Positions 1-8,690 are shown, counted from the stretch's first letter. The stretch is 64,000 nt of DNA from Nonomuraea gerenzanensis (GCF_020215645.1 NZ_CP084058.1:4278001-4342000); one strand, 5' to 3'. A program made the numbers and translations. Notes: a model not told the origin generated them from the sequence alone.

Positions 1-152
1 TGCTCCTTGCTTCCATGCCGCTTACCGGGTTAGCTGACGGGCTCGGGCGTGGAAGCTGCCCTACGGCACCGGAGTGCCGATTCGCCCCAAAGACACATGG
101 GTCCCCGGTTCCGCCAGGAGGCGGATTCAGCGGTCGCAGGACTATCCTGCGA
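1..152 (-). promoter_or_regulatory. c-di-AMP riboswitch (ydaO/yuaA type)
   Basis: Read on the minus strand, this segment carries the conserved blocks of the ydaO class in the correct order: GCTGAATCCGCC (near 132-120), CCGGGGACCCA (near 107-97), TTGGGGCGAATC, CCGTAGGGC and finally CCGTCAGCTAACCCGG (near 44-28) followed by TAAGCGGC. An 8-bp hairpin (TCGCAGGA / TCCTGCGA, 134-152) sits at its 5' side. In actinobacteria this class senses cyclic di-AMP and usually lies in the leader of peptidoglycan-hydrolase genes (Rpf, NlpC/P60). The controlled gene would start left of position 1 and is not visible. The apparent small ORF over 30-239 is an artefact of this RNA. Confidence 0.92.
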
Positions 153-266
153 TTTGCGATCTTTCTTGCGATGGTCTGACATAGCCGGACAAACCGGACG
201 TATGCCCCGAGTTGCCCCATAAGGTAATACATGAGGCAAGAGGATTACAAATCCATAAAAGCCCGG

Positions 267-1220
267 CTAGGCGAATTGCCTGCGAGCGTCGGCCAGAAGC
301 CCCATCATGGCAAGGGATTCGTCAAGAGGCATGATCGAGGATTCGGTCCTGCCTTCGGCCGTGGCGGCGCGGACTTCGCGGAGCTCTCCGGCGTATCCGT
401 TGTCCGCCGGATCGAGCACGTGCTCTTCCGGCTCCATGGAGGGCCCGGTGAGAACGATCCGCTGCGGAGCCCAGAACGGCGCCGGGATGTCCGCCCGCAT
501 CTGAGTACCTACAACACACGCCGTGTTCGGGTAATTCCCGAGCAATGAAGCGGCCACGAGAGCGTGTGCGCCGCCGGGGTAGAGCAACACGCCGGCCGCC
601 TCCGCGTCCACCCCGCTCGGGGCCAGGGAGCCGGTGATGCGCAGGTCAGCGGGCATGCCGAGGAGCAGCTGGGCCAGCCCGAACGGGTAGATCCCCAGGT
701 CGAGCAGGGCCCCGCCGCCCAGCTCCGGCGCCCACAGCCGGTGGGCGGGGTCGTAGGGCGCGGCGAAGCCGAACGTGGCCTGCACCGAGCGCAGCTCGCC
801 GAAGCGCGGATCGGCCGCGATGAGCTGGATGAGCGGGTTGAACCGCGTCCACATCGCCTCCATCAGGAACACGCCCGCCTCGCGCGCCAGGCGCACCATC
901 TTCTCCGCGTCGTCCACGGTGGCGGCCAGCGGCTTCTCGCAGAGCACGGCTTTACCCGCGGCGATGGCCGGCTCGGCCACCTGAAGGTGCTGCGCGTGCG
1001 GGGTGGCCACGTAGATCGCGTCCACCCCCGGGTCGGCGCACAGCTGCTCGTAGGAGCCGTACGCCGACTCCGCCCCCAGCGTGGCGGCCAGGGCCCGCGC
1101 CCTGGCCAGATCCCGTGAGCCGACGGCGGCCACCCGCATGCCGGGCTCCGCCGCGATGGCGGCCCCCACGGTACGGGCGATCCCGCCGGTGGCCGCAATT
1201 CCCCAAGTGAAGTCTCGCAC
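267..1220 (-). CDS. Gfo/Idh/MocA-family NAD(P)-dependent oxidoreductase
   Basis: 317 residues. The N-terminus has the Rossmann fold expected for this family (WGIAATGGIART, a degenerate GxGxxG), followed by the EKPLA motif that holds the catalytic lysine and by GGALLDLGIYP in the C-terminal alpha/beta domain. Family members oxidise or reduce sugars, inositols or trans-dihydrodiols in the cytoplasm; the substrate cannot be read from sequence. The start is GTG at 1220 with no convincing Shine-Dalgarno site. It lies 86 bp downstream of an aldo/keto reductase on the same strand, so the two may be co-transcribed. Confidence 0.88.
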   Translation of the reverse strand: MRDFTWGIAATGGIARTVGAAIAAEPGMRVAAVGSRDLARARALAATLGAESAYGSYEQLCADPGVDAIYVATPHAQHLQVAEPAIAAGKAVLCEKPLAATVDDAEKMVRLAREAGVFLMEAMWTRFNPLIQLIAADPRFGELRSVQATFGFAAPYDPAHRLWAPELGGGALLDLGIYPFGLAQLLLGMPADLRITGSLAPSGVDAEAAGVLLYPGGAHALVAASLLGNYPNTACVVGTQMRADIPAPFWAPQRIVLTGPSMEPEEHVLDPADNGYAGELREVRAATAEGRTESSIMPLDESLAMMGLLADARRQFA

Positions 1221-1306
1221 CCGGAGATGTTATATGGGAGGTAAAGAGAGAGTTATGGGGGGATATGTAATTAAAGGCGTGGCGTCACAAATGTCACGCC
1301 CGTCAC

Positions 1307-2137
1307 TCAGGTCATGTTGAACGTGTCGGGGTCCGGCCCCAGCCGCTGCCCCTTGTTCAGAGCCCCGATGGCCGACAGGTCCTCGGTGTCGAGGATGAAG
1401 TCGAACACGTCGATGTTCTCCGCGATCCGCGCGGGCGTCACCGACTTGGGGATCACCACGTTGCCGAGCTGCAGATGCCAGCGCAGCACGATCTGCGCGG
1501 GCGTCTTGCCGTACTTGCCCGACAGCACCGACAGCGCCGGGTCCGACAGCAGCCCCCTGCCCTGCCCCAGCGGGCTCCAGGCCTCGGTCAGGATGCCGTT
1601 GGCCTCGTGGAAGGCGCGCATCTCGCGCTGCTGCAGGTACGGGTGCAGCTCGATCTGGTTGATGGCGGGTGTGATGCCGGTCTCGTCCATGAGCCGGGTG
1701 AGCGTCCGCACCGTGAAGTTGGAGACCCCGATGGCCCTGGCGCGGCCGTCACGGTAGATCTTCTCCATCGCCTTCCACGCCTGCACGTACTTGTCCTGCT
1801 GCGGCACGGGCCAGTGGATGAGGAACAGGTCTATGTGGTCCAGGCCCAGCCTGGCGAGGCTCTCGTCGAAGGCGGCCTCGGCGCGGCCGTGGTCGCCGTT
1901 CCACAGCTTCGTGGTGACGAACACCTTCTCGCGCGGCAGGCCGCTGTCGCGCACGGCCCGCCCCACGCCCTCCTCGTTGCCGTAGGCGGAGGCGGTGTCG
2001 ATGTGGCGGTAGCCGGCCTTGAGCGCGGTGGTGACGGCCTGCTCGGCCTCCTCGGCAGGGACCTGCCAGACCCCGTATCCGAGCTGCGGGATCTGCACGC
2101 CGTCGGTGTTGAGCATGAGCGAATTCATACCCTCCAT
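1307..2137 (-). CDS. Aldo/keto reductase (AKR superfamily)
   Basis: 276 residues, the normal length for AKR5-type 2,5-diketo-D-gluconate reductases and related carbonyl reductases. The catalytic tetrad is visible: Asp and Tyr in DTASAYGNE, Lys in VTTKLWN and His in FLIHWP. The NADPH-binding KSVTPARI segment is near the C-terminus. It reduces aldehydes or ketones in the cytosol; substrate unknown. The chosen ATG is the first in frame; another ATG nine bases downstream is possible because GGAGGGT lies between them. Divergent from the glycosyltransferase at 2227 and upstream of the Gfo/Idh oxidoreductase. Confidence 0.88.
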   Translation of the reverse strand: MEGMNSLMLNTDGVQIPQLGYGVWQVPAEEAEQAVTTALKAGYRHIDTASAYGNEEGVGRAVRDSGLPREKVFVTTKLWNGDHGRAEAAFDESLARLGLDHIDLFLIHWPVPQQDKYVQAWKAMEKIYRDGRARAIGVSNFTVRTLTRLMDETGITPAINQIELHPYLQQREMRAFHEANGILTEAWSPLGQGRGLLSDPALSVLSGKYGKTPAQIVLRWHLQLGNVVIPKSVTPARIAENIDVFDFILDTEDLSAIGALNKGQRLGPDPDTFNMT

Positions 2138-2226
2138 TGTTCACGCCGCGTTTCTGAGGGCTTAAGGCGGTGGGGCTAGCTTGAAGCGGTCGTTAACGCG
2201 CCATCACCCCGCTGGGAGGGCAACGA

Positions 2227-3171
2227 GTGGTCGAACAGGCGTCGGCCTGGGTGGAGTCCCCGCTCCAGATGCTGTGCGCCGTCGAGGCCCACCACGCCGG
2301 GCTTCTCGGCCCCGAGACGGCTGTCGTGCCACGGGCGGGCCTGCGGCCGCTGAAGGCCACGCGGCGCGAGCTGCGCTCGCTGGGACTGCCGGACGGGCTG
2401 GTGCTGGCCGAGCCGCGCGAGCGCATGCCCAGGCGCGTGCAGGCCGTGGGGGACGCCTTCTCCGGCAAGGTGCAGCTGCGCTGGCTCACCTCCCGGCCGG
2501 GCCGCATCGTCATCGTGGATGACGGGCTGGCCACGCTGCGGCTGCTCGAACTGCTCGCCGCGGGCCCGTACCGGCCGCTGCTGCGCGCCCGCGCCCACCC
2601 CACCAGGCTGCGCTCGGCGCTCGGCCTGGCGGCGGCGCTGCGGCTGCGGTACAGCAAGGTGTCGGTCTTCACCGCCCTGAGCGTGGACGACAAGCTGGCC
2701 GAGGCCGTCCGCCAGGCCGGCGTCGACCTCGTCCGCCACGACTTCGCCTGGCTGCGGGCCCAGCCGCCCAGCGCCCAGGGCCCGGCCGAGCGCACGGTCG
2801 TGCTCGGCACCTCCCTGGTCCGCAACGGCCTGGTGCACCGCGACCACTACCTGCGCTGGCTGACCGACCTCGCCGCGCGCGAGCCGCTGGCCTACTACCC
2901 GCACCGCCGCGAGGACCCCGTGGACGTCGCCCTGATCCGGGAGCGCCCCGGCATCACCGTCCACGACGCAGGCGTGCCCGCCGAGCTGACGCTGCGCGGC
3001 CTGGACCCGGGCCAGCGCGTGCTCAGCCTGCCCTCGACGGCGATCACCTCGCTGCGGGTGCTGCTCAGCCCGCGCGGCGTCGCCGTCGAGCCCGTGGACG
3101 TTCCCGATGACTGGTGGACCAGCAGGGCGGCCCCCGCCCTGCGATCGCATTTGACCGGAGTGTCCAGTTGA
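2227..3171 (+). CDS. Polysialyltransferase/GT52-like glycosyltransferase
   Basis: 314 residues, GTG start with GGGAGGG at 2213-2219. The N-terminus has an ESPLQMLCAVEA motif and the C-terminal half a YYPHRRE motif, both typical of the GT52/polysialyltransferase-like GT-B fold; IVIVDDG marks a Rossmann segment between them. Such enzymes add sialic acid-type sugars to surface glycans. Its stop codon overlaps the TTG start of the next gene (3168), indicating translational coupling. A TAGCTT -10-like box lies at 2176-2181. Exact donor and acceptor are unknown; the neighbouring CMP-nonulosonate synthesis fusion suggests a CMP-activated donor. Confidence 0.75.
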   Translation: MVEQASAWVESPLQMLCAVEAHHAGLLGPETAVVPRAGLRPLKATRRELRSLGLPDGLVLAEPRERMPRRVQAVGDAFSGKVQLRWLTSRPGRIVIVDDGLATLRLLELLAAGPYRPLLRARAHPTRLRSALGLAAALRLRYSKVSVFTALSVDDKLAEAVRQAGVDLVRHDFAWLRAQPPSAQGPAERTVVLGTSLVRNGLVHRDHYLRWLTDLAAREPLAYYPHRREDPVDVALIRERPGITVHDAGVPAELTLRGLDPGQRVLSLPSTAITSLRVLLSPRGVAVEPVDVPDDWWTSRAAPALRSHLTGVSS

Positions 3172-4340
3172 AAGTGTTGGCGGTCGCCGACTCCGACTCG
3201 TATCTGAAATGGGCGGCCTGCCTGCTCGGTGACCTGCCTCCGGGCTGCGTCACGGAGCTGGTCGTGGTGCGCACGCCGATCGCCCCGTCCCCGGAGCAGA
3301 TCGCGGCGGCGGTGAACGGCAGGGCGGCAGACCCGCCGCCGGTGCTGTCGGCGCGGTCCGTGCGGCGGCTGGCCGAGCGGACGCAGCCCGACGTGATCCT
3401 CGTGGCCTGCACGGGCCCCGTGGTGGACGTGCTGGTGGCCGAGGTGCTCGACGGGCTGCGCCCGCGGCCGGTCTTCGTCAGCGGGCTGCCCGGCATCTCG
3501 GTGCCTGCCACGGAGAAGGCGTGGATCTTCCGCAGCGGCTGCGACCTGTTCGTGGTGCACAGCGAGCGCGAGGTGGCCGAGTTCTCCCTGATCGCCGCCA
3601 GGCTCGGCGGGGGAGGGGCGGTGGGCCTGGCCCGGCTGCCGTTCCTGCGGCCCGAGCCGACCGCCGCGGGCGGCAACCGGGTCGTGTTCGCCACCCAGGC
3701 CAAGGTGCCCAGGGAGCGCGAGCAGCGCGAGCGGATCCTGCTGTCGCTGGCCGAGCTGGCAGGGCGGCGGCCCGACCTCGACGTGGTGGTCAAGCTGCGC
3801 GCCCTGGAGGACGAGCGGCAGACGCACAACGAGCGCTTCCACTACCAGCGGCTGTGGCGGGAGCTGGGCGAGCCGGGGCGGCTGCTGTTCGCGGCCGGCT
3901 CGATGCAGGAGCAGCTCCAGCAGGCGGCCGGGTTCGTGACGGTCAGCTCGACGGCGGCGCTGGAGGCCATCGCGATGGGCGTGCCGTCGCTGGTGCTGAG
4001 CGACTTCGGCGTGAGCGCCGAGATGATCAACCTGGTGTTCGAGGGCAGCGACCTGCTGGGCACTATGGACGAGCTGGCCGCGGGCGAGTTCCGTACCGCC
4101 TCGCCGGCCTGGTGCGCGGCCAACTACTTCCAGCCCGCCGAGGAGAACGACTGGGCGGGGCTGCTGGCCGGGCTGGTGGTCTCCCGGCCGCGGGTGCCCG
4201 CCACGTCGCTGCTCGACGGGCCGGAGCACGCGGCGGGGCGGCGCCGGGCCCGGCTCCGGGTGGAGGTGCCGCCCAAGATGTTGCGGGTGGGGTACCGGGC
4301 CAAGCGCCGCATGCGCCGCTACCTCAGATCGCTGACCTGA
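3168..4340 (+). CDS. Putative glycosyltransferase (DUF6716-like, GT-B type)
   Basis: 390 residues from the TTG at 3168, which overlaps the previous stop codon and has GGAG at 3157-3160. An in-frame upstream GTG/ATG would extend it into the preceding gene and is unlikely, because KVLAVADSDSYLKWA looks like a natural N-terminus. The C-terminal half has VTVSSTAALEAIAMGVPSL, the Ser/Thr-rich nucleotide-binding loop seen in polysialyltransferase-like and other GT-B enzymes. It ends in a basic tail. I recall similar uncharacterised actinobacterial proteins as DUF6716 putative glycosyltransferases; the assignment is from memory. Its 3' end overlaps the convergent gene at 4324 by 17 bp. Confidence 0.7.
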   Translation: MKVLAVADSDSYLKWAACLLGDLPPGCVTELVVVRTPIAPSPEQIAAAVNGRAADPPPVLSARSVRRLAERTQPDVILVACTGPVVDVLVAEVLDGLRPRPVFVSGLPGISVPATEKAWIFRSGCDLFVVHSEREVAEFSLIAARLGGGGAVGLARLPFLRPEPTAAGGNRVVFATQAKVPREREQRERILLSLAELAGRRPDLDVVVKLRALEDERQTHNERFHYQRLWRELGEPGRLLFAAGSMQEQLQQAAGFVTVSSTAALEAIAMGVPSLVLSDFGVSAEMINLVFEGSDLLGTMDELAAGEFRTASPAWCAANYFQPAEENDWAGLLAGLVVSRPRVPATSLLDGPEHAAGRRRARLRVEVPPKMLRVGYRAKRRMRRYLRSLT

Positions 4341-5562
4341 TCTTCCTGCGGATCCTGGAGAGCGCGCTGGGCTTGTCGGTGACGAAGCCCAGCGTCTCCA
4401 GGCGCTTGCGCTTGAAGTAGCGCCGGTCGAAGTCGATGCCGTCCGGCCGCAGGTCCGGGTAGGTCTCGGCCTGCATGCAGTAGCCGACGGCCCGCACCAG
4501 CGCCTGCAGGTCGGTGACCGGCGGGCGCTCGATCTGCCCCTCGGGCGACAGCCTGGGCAGCATCGCGTCCACGATGGTGGCCGGGATGCGGTTGCTGTTC
4601 TCGTACGGGGTCAGCCGCTCCAGCACCAGGTCCGTGCCGTAGGAGGCCACCTGCAGCCCGAAGTAGCGCTGCGCGGTCACCAGCCCCGTGGAGAAGCAGC
4701 CCACCACCAGCTCGGGCCGCAGCGCCGCGAAGCACACCTCGGCGGGCACGCTCTCGCCCGCCACCGACAGCCGCACCCCTAACGGCCCGGCGGCGGCGCG
4801 CAGCAGCTGGGCGTGCCGGCGCCCGGCGGCCGGGTGCGGCTTGAACACGACGTCGGTCAGGCCGCGGGCGACCAGGGCCTTCAGCATGGTCTCGTGCAGC
4901 CCGGCCTCCTCCTCCGGCGTGAGCAGCTCCAGCGCCGACAGGTACTGGCCGAGGATGATCGCCTGCCCGGCCATCATGTCGGGCGCGGTGGCGGTGACGT
5001 CGTGCACGATCGACAGGAACCGCTCGTCGGGCAGGATCTCGGGGGCGACGCCGTACTCGCTGAGCAGGAGCGGCTTCAGCCCCGGCACCAGGTCGAGGTG
5101 GAGCAGCCGGCCGATGCGGCGGAAGATCTCCGCGGGCAGCGGGTCGCGGGTCGGGCCGTAGCTCATCAGCCCGTCGGAGTAGACCGTGATGGGGCAGTCG
5201 CGCACCAGGCCCGCGATCGTCCGCGCGGGCGGCACCGCGATCGACTCCAGCACCAGCTCCTCGACCCCGTCCAGGCCCCAGTGGGAGCGGATGAGCCGCT
5301 CCATCATGGGCACCTCGATGACGCGGGCCCGCCAGTCGGACGGGTGCAGCGGCGCGATCAGCTCGTTCCACGAGTGCACCTCGTCGAAGCGGGAGCGCAG
5401 CGCGGCGAAGCCGGGCGTCCTGTCCAGCGGCGCCGACACCTCGGGGATGGCCGCGTTGTTCGAGACGATCAGGACGCGACGGCCGGCGCCGAAGCGGCCC
5501 TCGTCGATGGCGGCCGCCAGCGACATCGCCCCGAACAACGTCGAGGCGTAGAAGACCTTCAC
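4324..5562 (-). CDS. Alpha-2,8-polysialyltransferase-family protein
   Basis: 412 residues from GTG at 5562, two bases after the stop of the upstream glycosyltransferase. The N-terminus KVFYASTLFGAMSLAAAI and the later VVFKPHPAAG (HP motif) and VVGCFSTGLVTA (Ser/Thr motif) match the bacterial polysialyltransferase family, where the His-Pro motif binds the CMP donor. Family members polymerise sialic acids for capsules; in actinobacteria homologues are linked to Kdn-containing teichulosonic acids of the wall. A longer in-frame extension to 5985 would overlap the upstream gene almost fully and has shadow-like composition, so it was rejected. Product linkage cannot be predicted. Confidence 0.8.
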   Translation of the reverse strand: MKVFYASTLFGAMSLAAAIDEGRFGAGRRVLIVSNNAAIPEVSAPLDRTPGFAALRSRFDEVHSWNELIAPLHPSDWRARVIEVPMMERLIRSHWGLDGVEELVLESIAVPPARTIAGLVRDCPITVYSDGLMSYGPTRDPLPAEIFRRIGRLLHLDLVPGLKPLLLSEYGVAPEILPDERFLSIVHDVTATAPDMMAGQAIILGQYLSALELLTPEEEAGLHETMLKALVARGLTDVVFKPHPAAGRRHAQLLRAAAGPLGVRLSVAGESVPAEVCFAALRPELVVGCFSTGLVTAQRYFGLQVASYGTDLVLERLTPYENSNRIPATIVDAMLPRLSPEGQIERPPVTDLQALVRAVGYCMQAETYPDLRPDGIDFDRRYFKRKRLETLGFVTDKPSALSRIRRKIRSAI

Positions 5563-5564
5563 CT

Positions 5565-6545
5565 TTAGGACTCCTCCCGGTCGCGGCGGACCCGGACGTG
5601 CGGGCTGGGGGGCAGATCGGGCACCAGGGCCCGCAGGATGGCCTCGCGTTCGACGGACATCCGCGACACCGACTCGGCCACCAGCTCCGGCGGCAGCGCC
5701 CGCACCATCTGCGCGCCGCGCGCCTCGAAACGGGAGCGCAGCGCCGGCGTGAGCCGGTCGCCGATCTCCAGGTGGTGGGCGAGCAGCGCGCAGAAGTTCC
5801 GCGCGGCCTTGGGCAGGAACTCCGGCTCCAGGTCCTTGAAGACCAGCTCGAACGCGTCGAAGAAGTGCAGCTGGCGCTCGTCGCCCACCTGCGTCAGCGA
5901 CCCCGACACCATGCGCCGGTAGAACACCCCGGCCAGCGACGCCACCGCGAACGTGGCGGCCTCCCTGTGCAGCCGCCAGATCCACGGCCGGTCCTCGGCG
6001 GTGTGCAGGGAGCCGGGGAAGTGCAGCAGGTCGCCCAGCGAGCGCTTGTAGACGCCGGCCCAGGCGTAGGGGTAGTCCACCATCGTGCGCACGTTGGCCG
6101 GCAGGATGGCCTCGCGGGGGGCGAGCACCGAGCCCCGTCGCGCCAGCGGGGCCCGGTGCACGACCCGTTTGCGCCCTTCCACCTGCACGTGGTCGACGCG
6201 CACGAAATCGCAGCCGAGGCCGTCGATCGCCTCGACGAGCCGTGCCAGGTAGCCGGGCGCCAGCCAGTCGTCGCCGTCCATGAACGTGACGTACCGGCCG
6301 GTCGCGGCCGACAGGCCCGTGTTGCGCGCGTCCGCCAGCCCCACCGGAGCGGGGTTGCGGATCACGACCAGCCCGGGCAGCTCACCGATGAAGTCGTCGA
6401 TGATGTCGCCCGTGGCGTCCACGGACCCGTCGTTCACGATGATGAACTCGAAGTCGCCGCGCGCGTTGCGGGACAGCGAGGTGAGCGCGTCGGCGATGAA
6501 GCGCTCGCCGTCCCTGATGGGCACGACGACCGAGAGCGTGATCAA
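5565..6545 (-). CDS. Family 2 glycosyltransferase
   Basis: 326 residues. A GT-A domain starts at once with LSVVVPIRDGERFI, followed by FIIVNDGSVDATGDIID and the metal/nucleotide-binding FMDGDDW. The start is a TTG at 6545 with AGGAAG about 11 bases upstream. It lies 29 bp behind the nonulosonate-synthesis fusion and 2 bp before the polysialyltransferase, so the three form one operon. It probably builds the primer or acceptor sugar to which the polymer is attached, acting at the cytoplasmic face of the membrane. That role is inferred from context only. Confidence 0.85.
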   Translation of the reverse strand: MITLSVVVPIRDGERFIADALTSLSRNARGDFEFIIVNDGSVDATGDIIDDFIGELPGLVVIRNPAPVGLADARNTGLSAATGRYVTFMDGDDWLAPGYLARLVEAIDGLGCDFVRVDHVQVEGRKRVVHRAPLARRGSVLAPREAILPANVRTMVDYPYAWAGVYKRSLGDLLHFPGSLHTAEDRPWIWRLHREAATFAVASLAGVFYRRMVSGSLTQVGDERQLHFFDAFELVFKDLEPEFLPKAARNFCALLAHHLEIGDRLTPALRSRFEARGAQMVRALPPELVAESVSRMSVEREAILRALVPDLPPSPHVRVRRDREES

Positions 6546-6574
6546 TGTTGTCGTTTCTTCCTGATGGGTTCCGG

Positions 6575-8617
6575 TCAGACGGTCACGCGCCGAAGGCGGG
6601 CCTTCGGCGCCTCCTCACCGGGGAAGACCCGCTTGACGCCGTCGCCCATGGCCTGCTCGATGATGCGGATGTCGCGCACGAGGTGCTCCAGGCCCGACGG
6701 CTCCAGCGAGGCGGCGTGGTCGGAGCCCCACATGGTGCGGTCGAGGGTGATGTGCCGCTCCACGGTCACCGCGCCGAGCGTGACCGCGGCCAGCGAGATC
6801 TGCAGGCCGCGCTCGTGGCCGGAGTAGCCGACCGGGACGCCGTAGCGCTCCTTGAGCGTGGTGATCGTCCGCAGGTTCGCCTCCTCGGGCGGCAGCGGGT
6901 ACGTGGACGTGGCGTGCATCATGATCAGCTTGTCGGTGCCGAGGATCTCCACGGCGGCGTCGATCTCCGACAGCGTGGACATGCCGGTGGACAGGATGAT
7001 CGGCTTGCCGGTCGCGGCCAGCGCGCGCAGCAGCTCGTGGTCGGCCACGCTGGCCGAGGCCACCTTGTGCACCAGGACGTTCATGTCCTCCAGGAACTCC
7101 ACCGACGGCACGTCCCACGGCGAGGCGAACCAGTGCAGCCCGCGCTCGTCGCAGTACTTGGCGATCTGGGTGTACTCGTCGCGGCCGAACTCGGTGCGCT
7201 CCTTGTACTCCAGGTACGTCATCTCGCCCCACGGCGTCTGCCGGATCTGCCCCTTCTGCTCCTCGGGCACGCAGATCGCGGGGGTGCGCTTCTGGAACTT
7301 GACCGCCTGGCAGCCGGCCTCGGCGGCCACGTCGATGAGCTGCCTGGCCAGGTCGATGTCGCCGTTGTGGTTGATGCCGATCTCGCCGATGACGTACACC
7401 GGCTCGCCGTCGCCGACCAGCACGTCCCCGATCGCCACCGGGGCGAAGTGCGGCCGGGTGCGCACCGCGACAGGGGCGGGCTCCGGCGCCGGCCGGGCGG
7501 CCACCACCCGGTCGCACAGCTCGCGCACCGCGCCGGACCCGCCGGCGCTGGACAGCACCACCCGGGCGGCGGCGCGCACCCGCGGGTGGGCGTCGGGGGT
7601 GGCGACGGGCCAGCCGACCTCGCCCATCGGGCCCAGGTCGTTGACGTCGTTGCCGACGTAGGCGACGCGGGCCGGGTCCAGGCCCTCGATCCGCAGCCAG
7701 TCGGCCAGCACGGTGCGCTTGTCGGCCAGGCCCTGCAGCACGGGCACGCCGAGCTTGCGGGCGCGGGCGGCCACCACCGGGTTCTGCTCGGTGGACATGA
7801 TCAGCACCTTCACGCCGGAGCGCTTCAGCAGCGAGACGCCCATCCCGTCGGAGCGGCTGACCAGCACCATCTCGCGGCCGTCGGAGTCGACGTAGGCGCG
7901 GTCGTCGGTGTGCACGCCGTCGAAGTCGGTGATGACGGCGTCCACGTCGATCGGCTCGGGCTGGTCGATGAACGGGGCGAGCGCTCGCACGAGCTCCAGG
8001 TCCTCCGGGTTGTCGATCTCGATGGCGTGCTTGGTGGGCACCGGCTGGACGGCGATCTCGCCGAAGAAGCGGTGGCCGTGCTCGCGCAGGCCGGCGGTGC
8101 GCATGACGTAGAAGGCGCCGTTCTCGCGGAACTCGGGCGCGCGGTCCTGGCGGCGCTGCCGGACGGCCGGGTCGTGGTTGACGCCGGCGCCGGTGGCCGT
8201 CCAGAGGAACTCGTGGGTGGGCAGCCCGGACACGACCGAGTCGGCCTCGCCGTCGAGCACCTTGCGCACCGCCGCCGACAGGTCGCCGGGGTCGATGAAC
8301 GCACTGGTCGCCTGGACGAGCACGACGACCTCGGGGTCCTCGCCCAGGGCGTCGAGCGCGTGCAGCACCGCCGACTCGCTGGAGGCGGTCGCGCCGCTCA
8401 GCTCGGCCGGGCGCTGCACCACGGTCGCGCCCGCCTGCCTGGCGGTCTCGGCGATCCCGTCGTGGTCGGTGCTGACCACGACCTGGTCCACCAGCTCGGC
8501 GCGCAGGCAGGCGCGCACCGCGCGGGTGACCAACGGGACGCCCCCGACCAGGGCGAGGTTCTTCAGGGGTACGCCCGCCGAACCTCCGCGGGCGGGAACA
8601 ACGGCCAGGACTCGCAA
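6575..8617 (-). CDS. Trifunctional nonulosonic acid enzyme: CMP-sialate synthetase / HAD phosphatase / sialate synthase
   Basis: 680 residues from TTG at 8617, preceded by GAGGAGA. Residues 1-215 form a NeuA-type cytidylyltransferase (VVPARGGS, then VLVQATSAF). Residues 224-375 form a KdsC-like HAD phosphatase with DFD at 231-233 and GNDVNDL at 323-329. Residues 395-680 form NeuB synthase (EIGINHNGD, HATSTYP, GYSGHERG), condensing PEP with a mannose- or ManNAc-type sugar. Together they cover condensation, 9-phosphate removal and CMP activation. The protein stops at the linker where other NeuB enzymes continue into an antifreeze-like SAF domain, so that domain is missing. First gene of a three-gene operon; a TAGCTT -10-like box lies upstream on this strand. 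Neu5Ac versus Kdn cannot be decided. Confidence 0.92.
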   Translation of the reverse strand: MRVLAVVPARGGSAGVPLKNLALVGGVPLVTRAVRACLRAELVDQVVVSTDHDGIAETARQAGATVVQRPAELSGATASSESAVLHALDALGEDPEVVVLVQATSAFIDPGDLSAAVRKVLDGEADSVVSGLPTHEFLWTATGAGVNHDPAVRQRRQDRAPEFRENGAFYVMRTAGLREHGHRFFGEIAVQPVPTKHAIEIDNPEDLELVRALAPFIDQPEPIDVDAVITDFDGVHTDDRAYVDSDGREMVLVSRSDGMGVSLLKRSGVKVLIMSTEQNPVVAARARKLGVPVLQGLADKRTVLADWLRIEGLDPARVAYVGNDVNDLGPMGEVGWPVATPDAHPRVRAAARVVLSSAGGSGAVRELCDRVVAARPAPEPAPVAVRTRPHFAPVAIGDVLVGDGEPVYVIGEIGINHNGDIDLARQLIDVAAEAGCQAVKFQKRTPAICVPEEQKGQIRQTPWGEMTYLEYKERTEFGRDEYTQIAKYCDERGLHWFASPWDVPSVEFLEDMNVLVHKVASASVADHELLRALAATGKPIILSTGMSTLSEIDAAVEILGTDKLIMMHATSTYPLPPEEANLRTITTLKERYGVPVGYSGHERGLQISLAAVTLGAVTVERHITLDRTMWGSDHAASLEPSGLEHLVRDIRIIEQAMGDGVKRVFPGEEAPKARLRRVTV

Positions 8618-8690
8618 GGTGTGTCTCCTCAGTGCATCGGATTGCACCCAGAAGCTAGAGGGCCGGATTGAACGGCCAGCGTCACCACCA

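Noticed and set aside
30..239. A 69-codon minus-strand ORF
   Set aside because: It lies within the conserved c-di-AMP riboswitch structure and has no ribosome site; RNA explains the sequence better.
1275..1306. Imperfect hairpin after the aldo/keto reductase gene
   Set aside because: GGCGT...ACGCC arms are short and interrupted; could be a weak terminator but not distinct enough to list.
5563..5985. N-terminal extension of the polysialyltransferase-family gene
   Set aside because: It would run across most of the 3' part of the upstream glycosyltransferase gene, and its Ala/Arg/Gly-rich composition is that of a shadow frame; GTG 5562 fits the conserved start.
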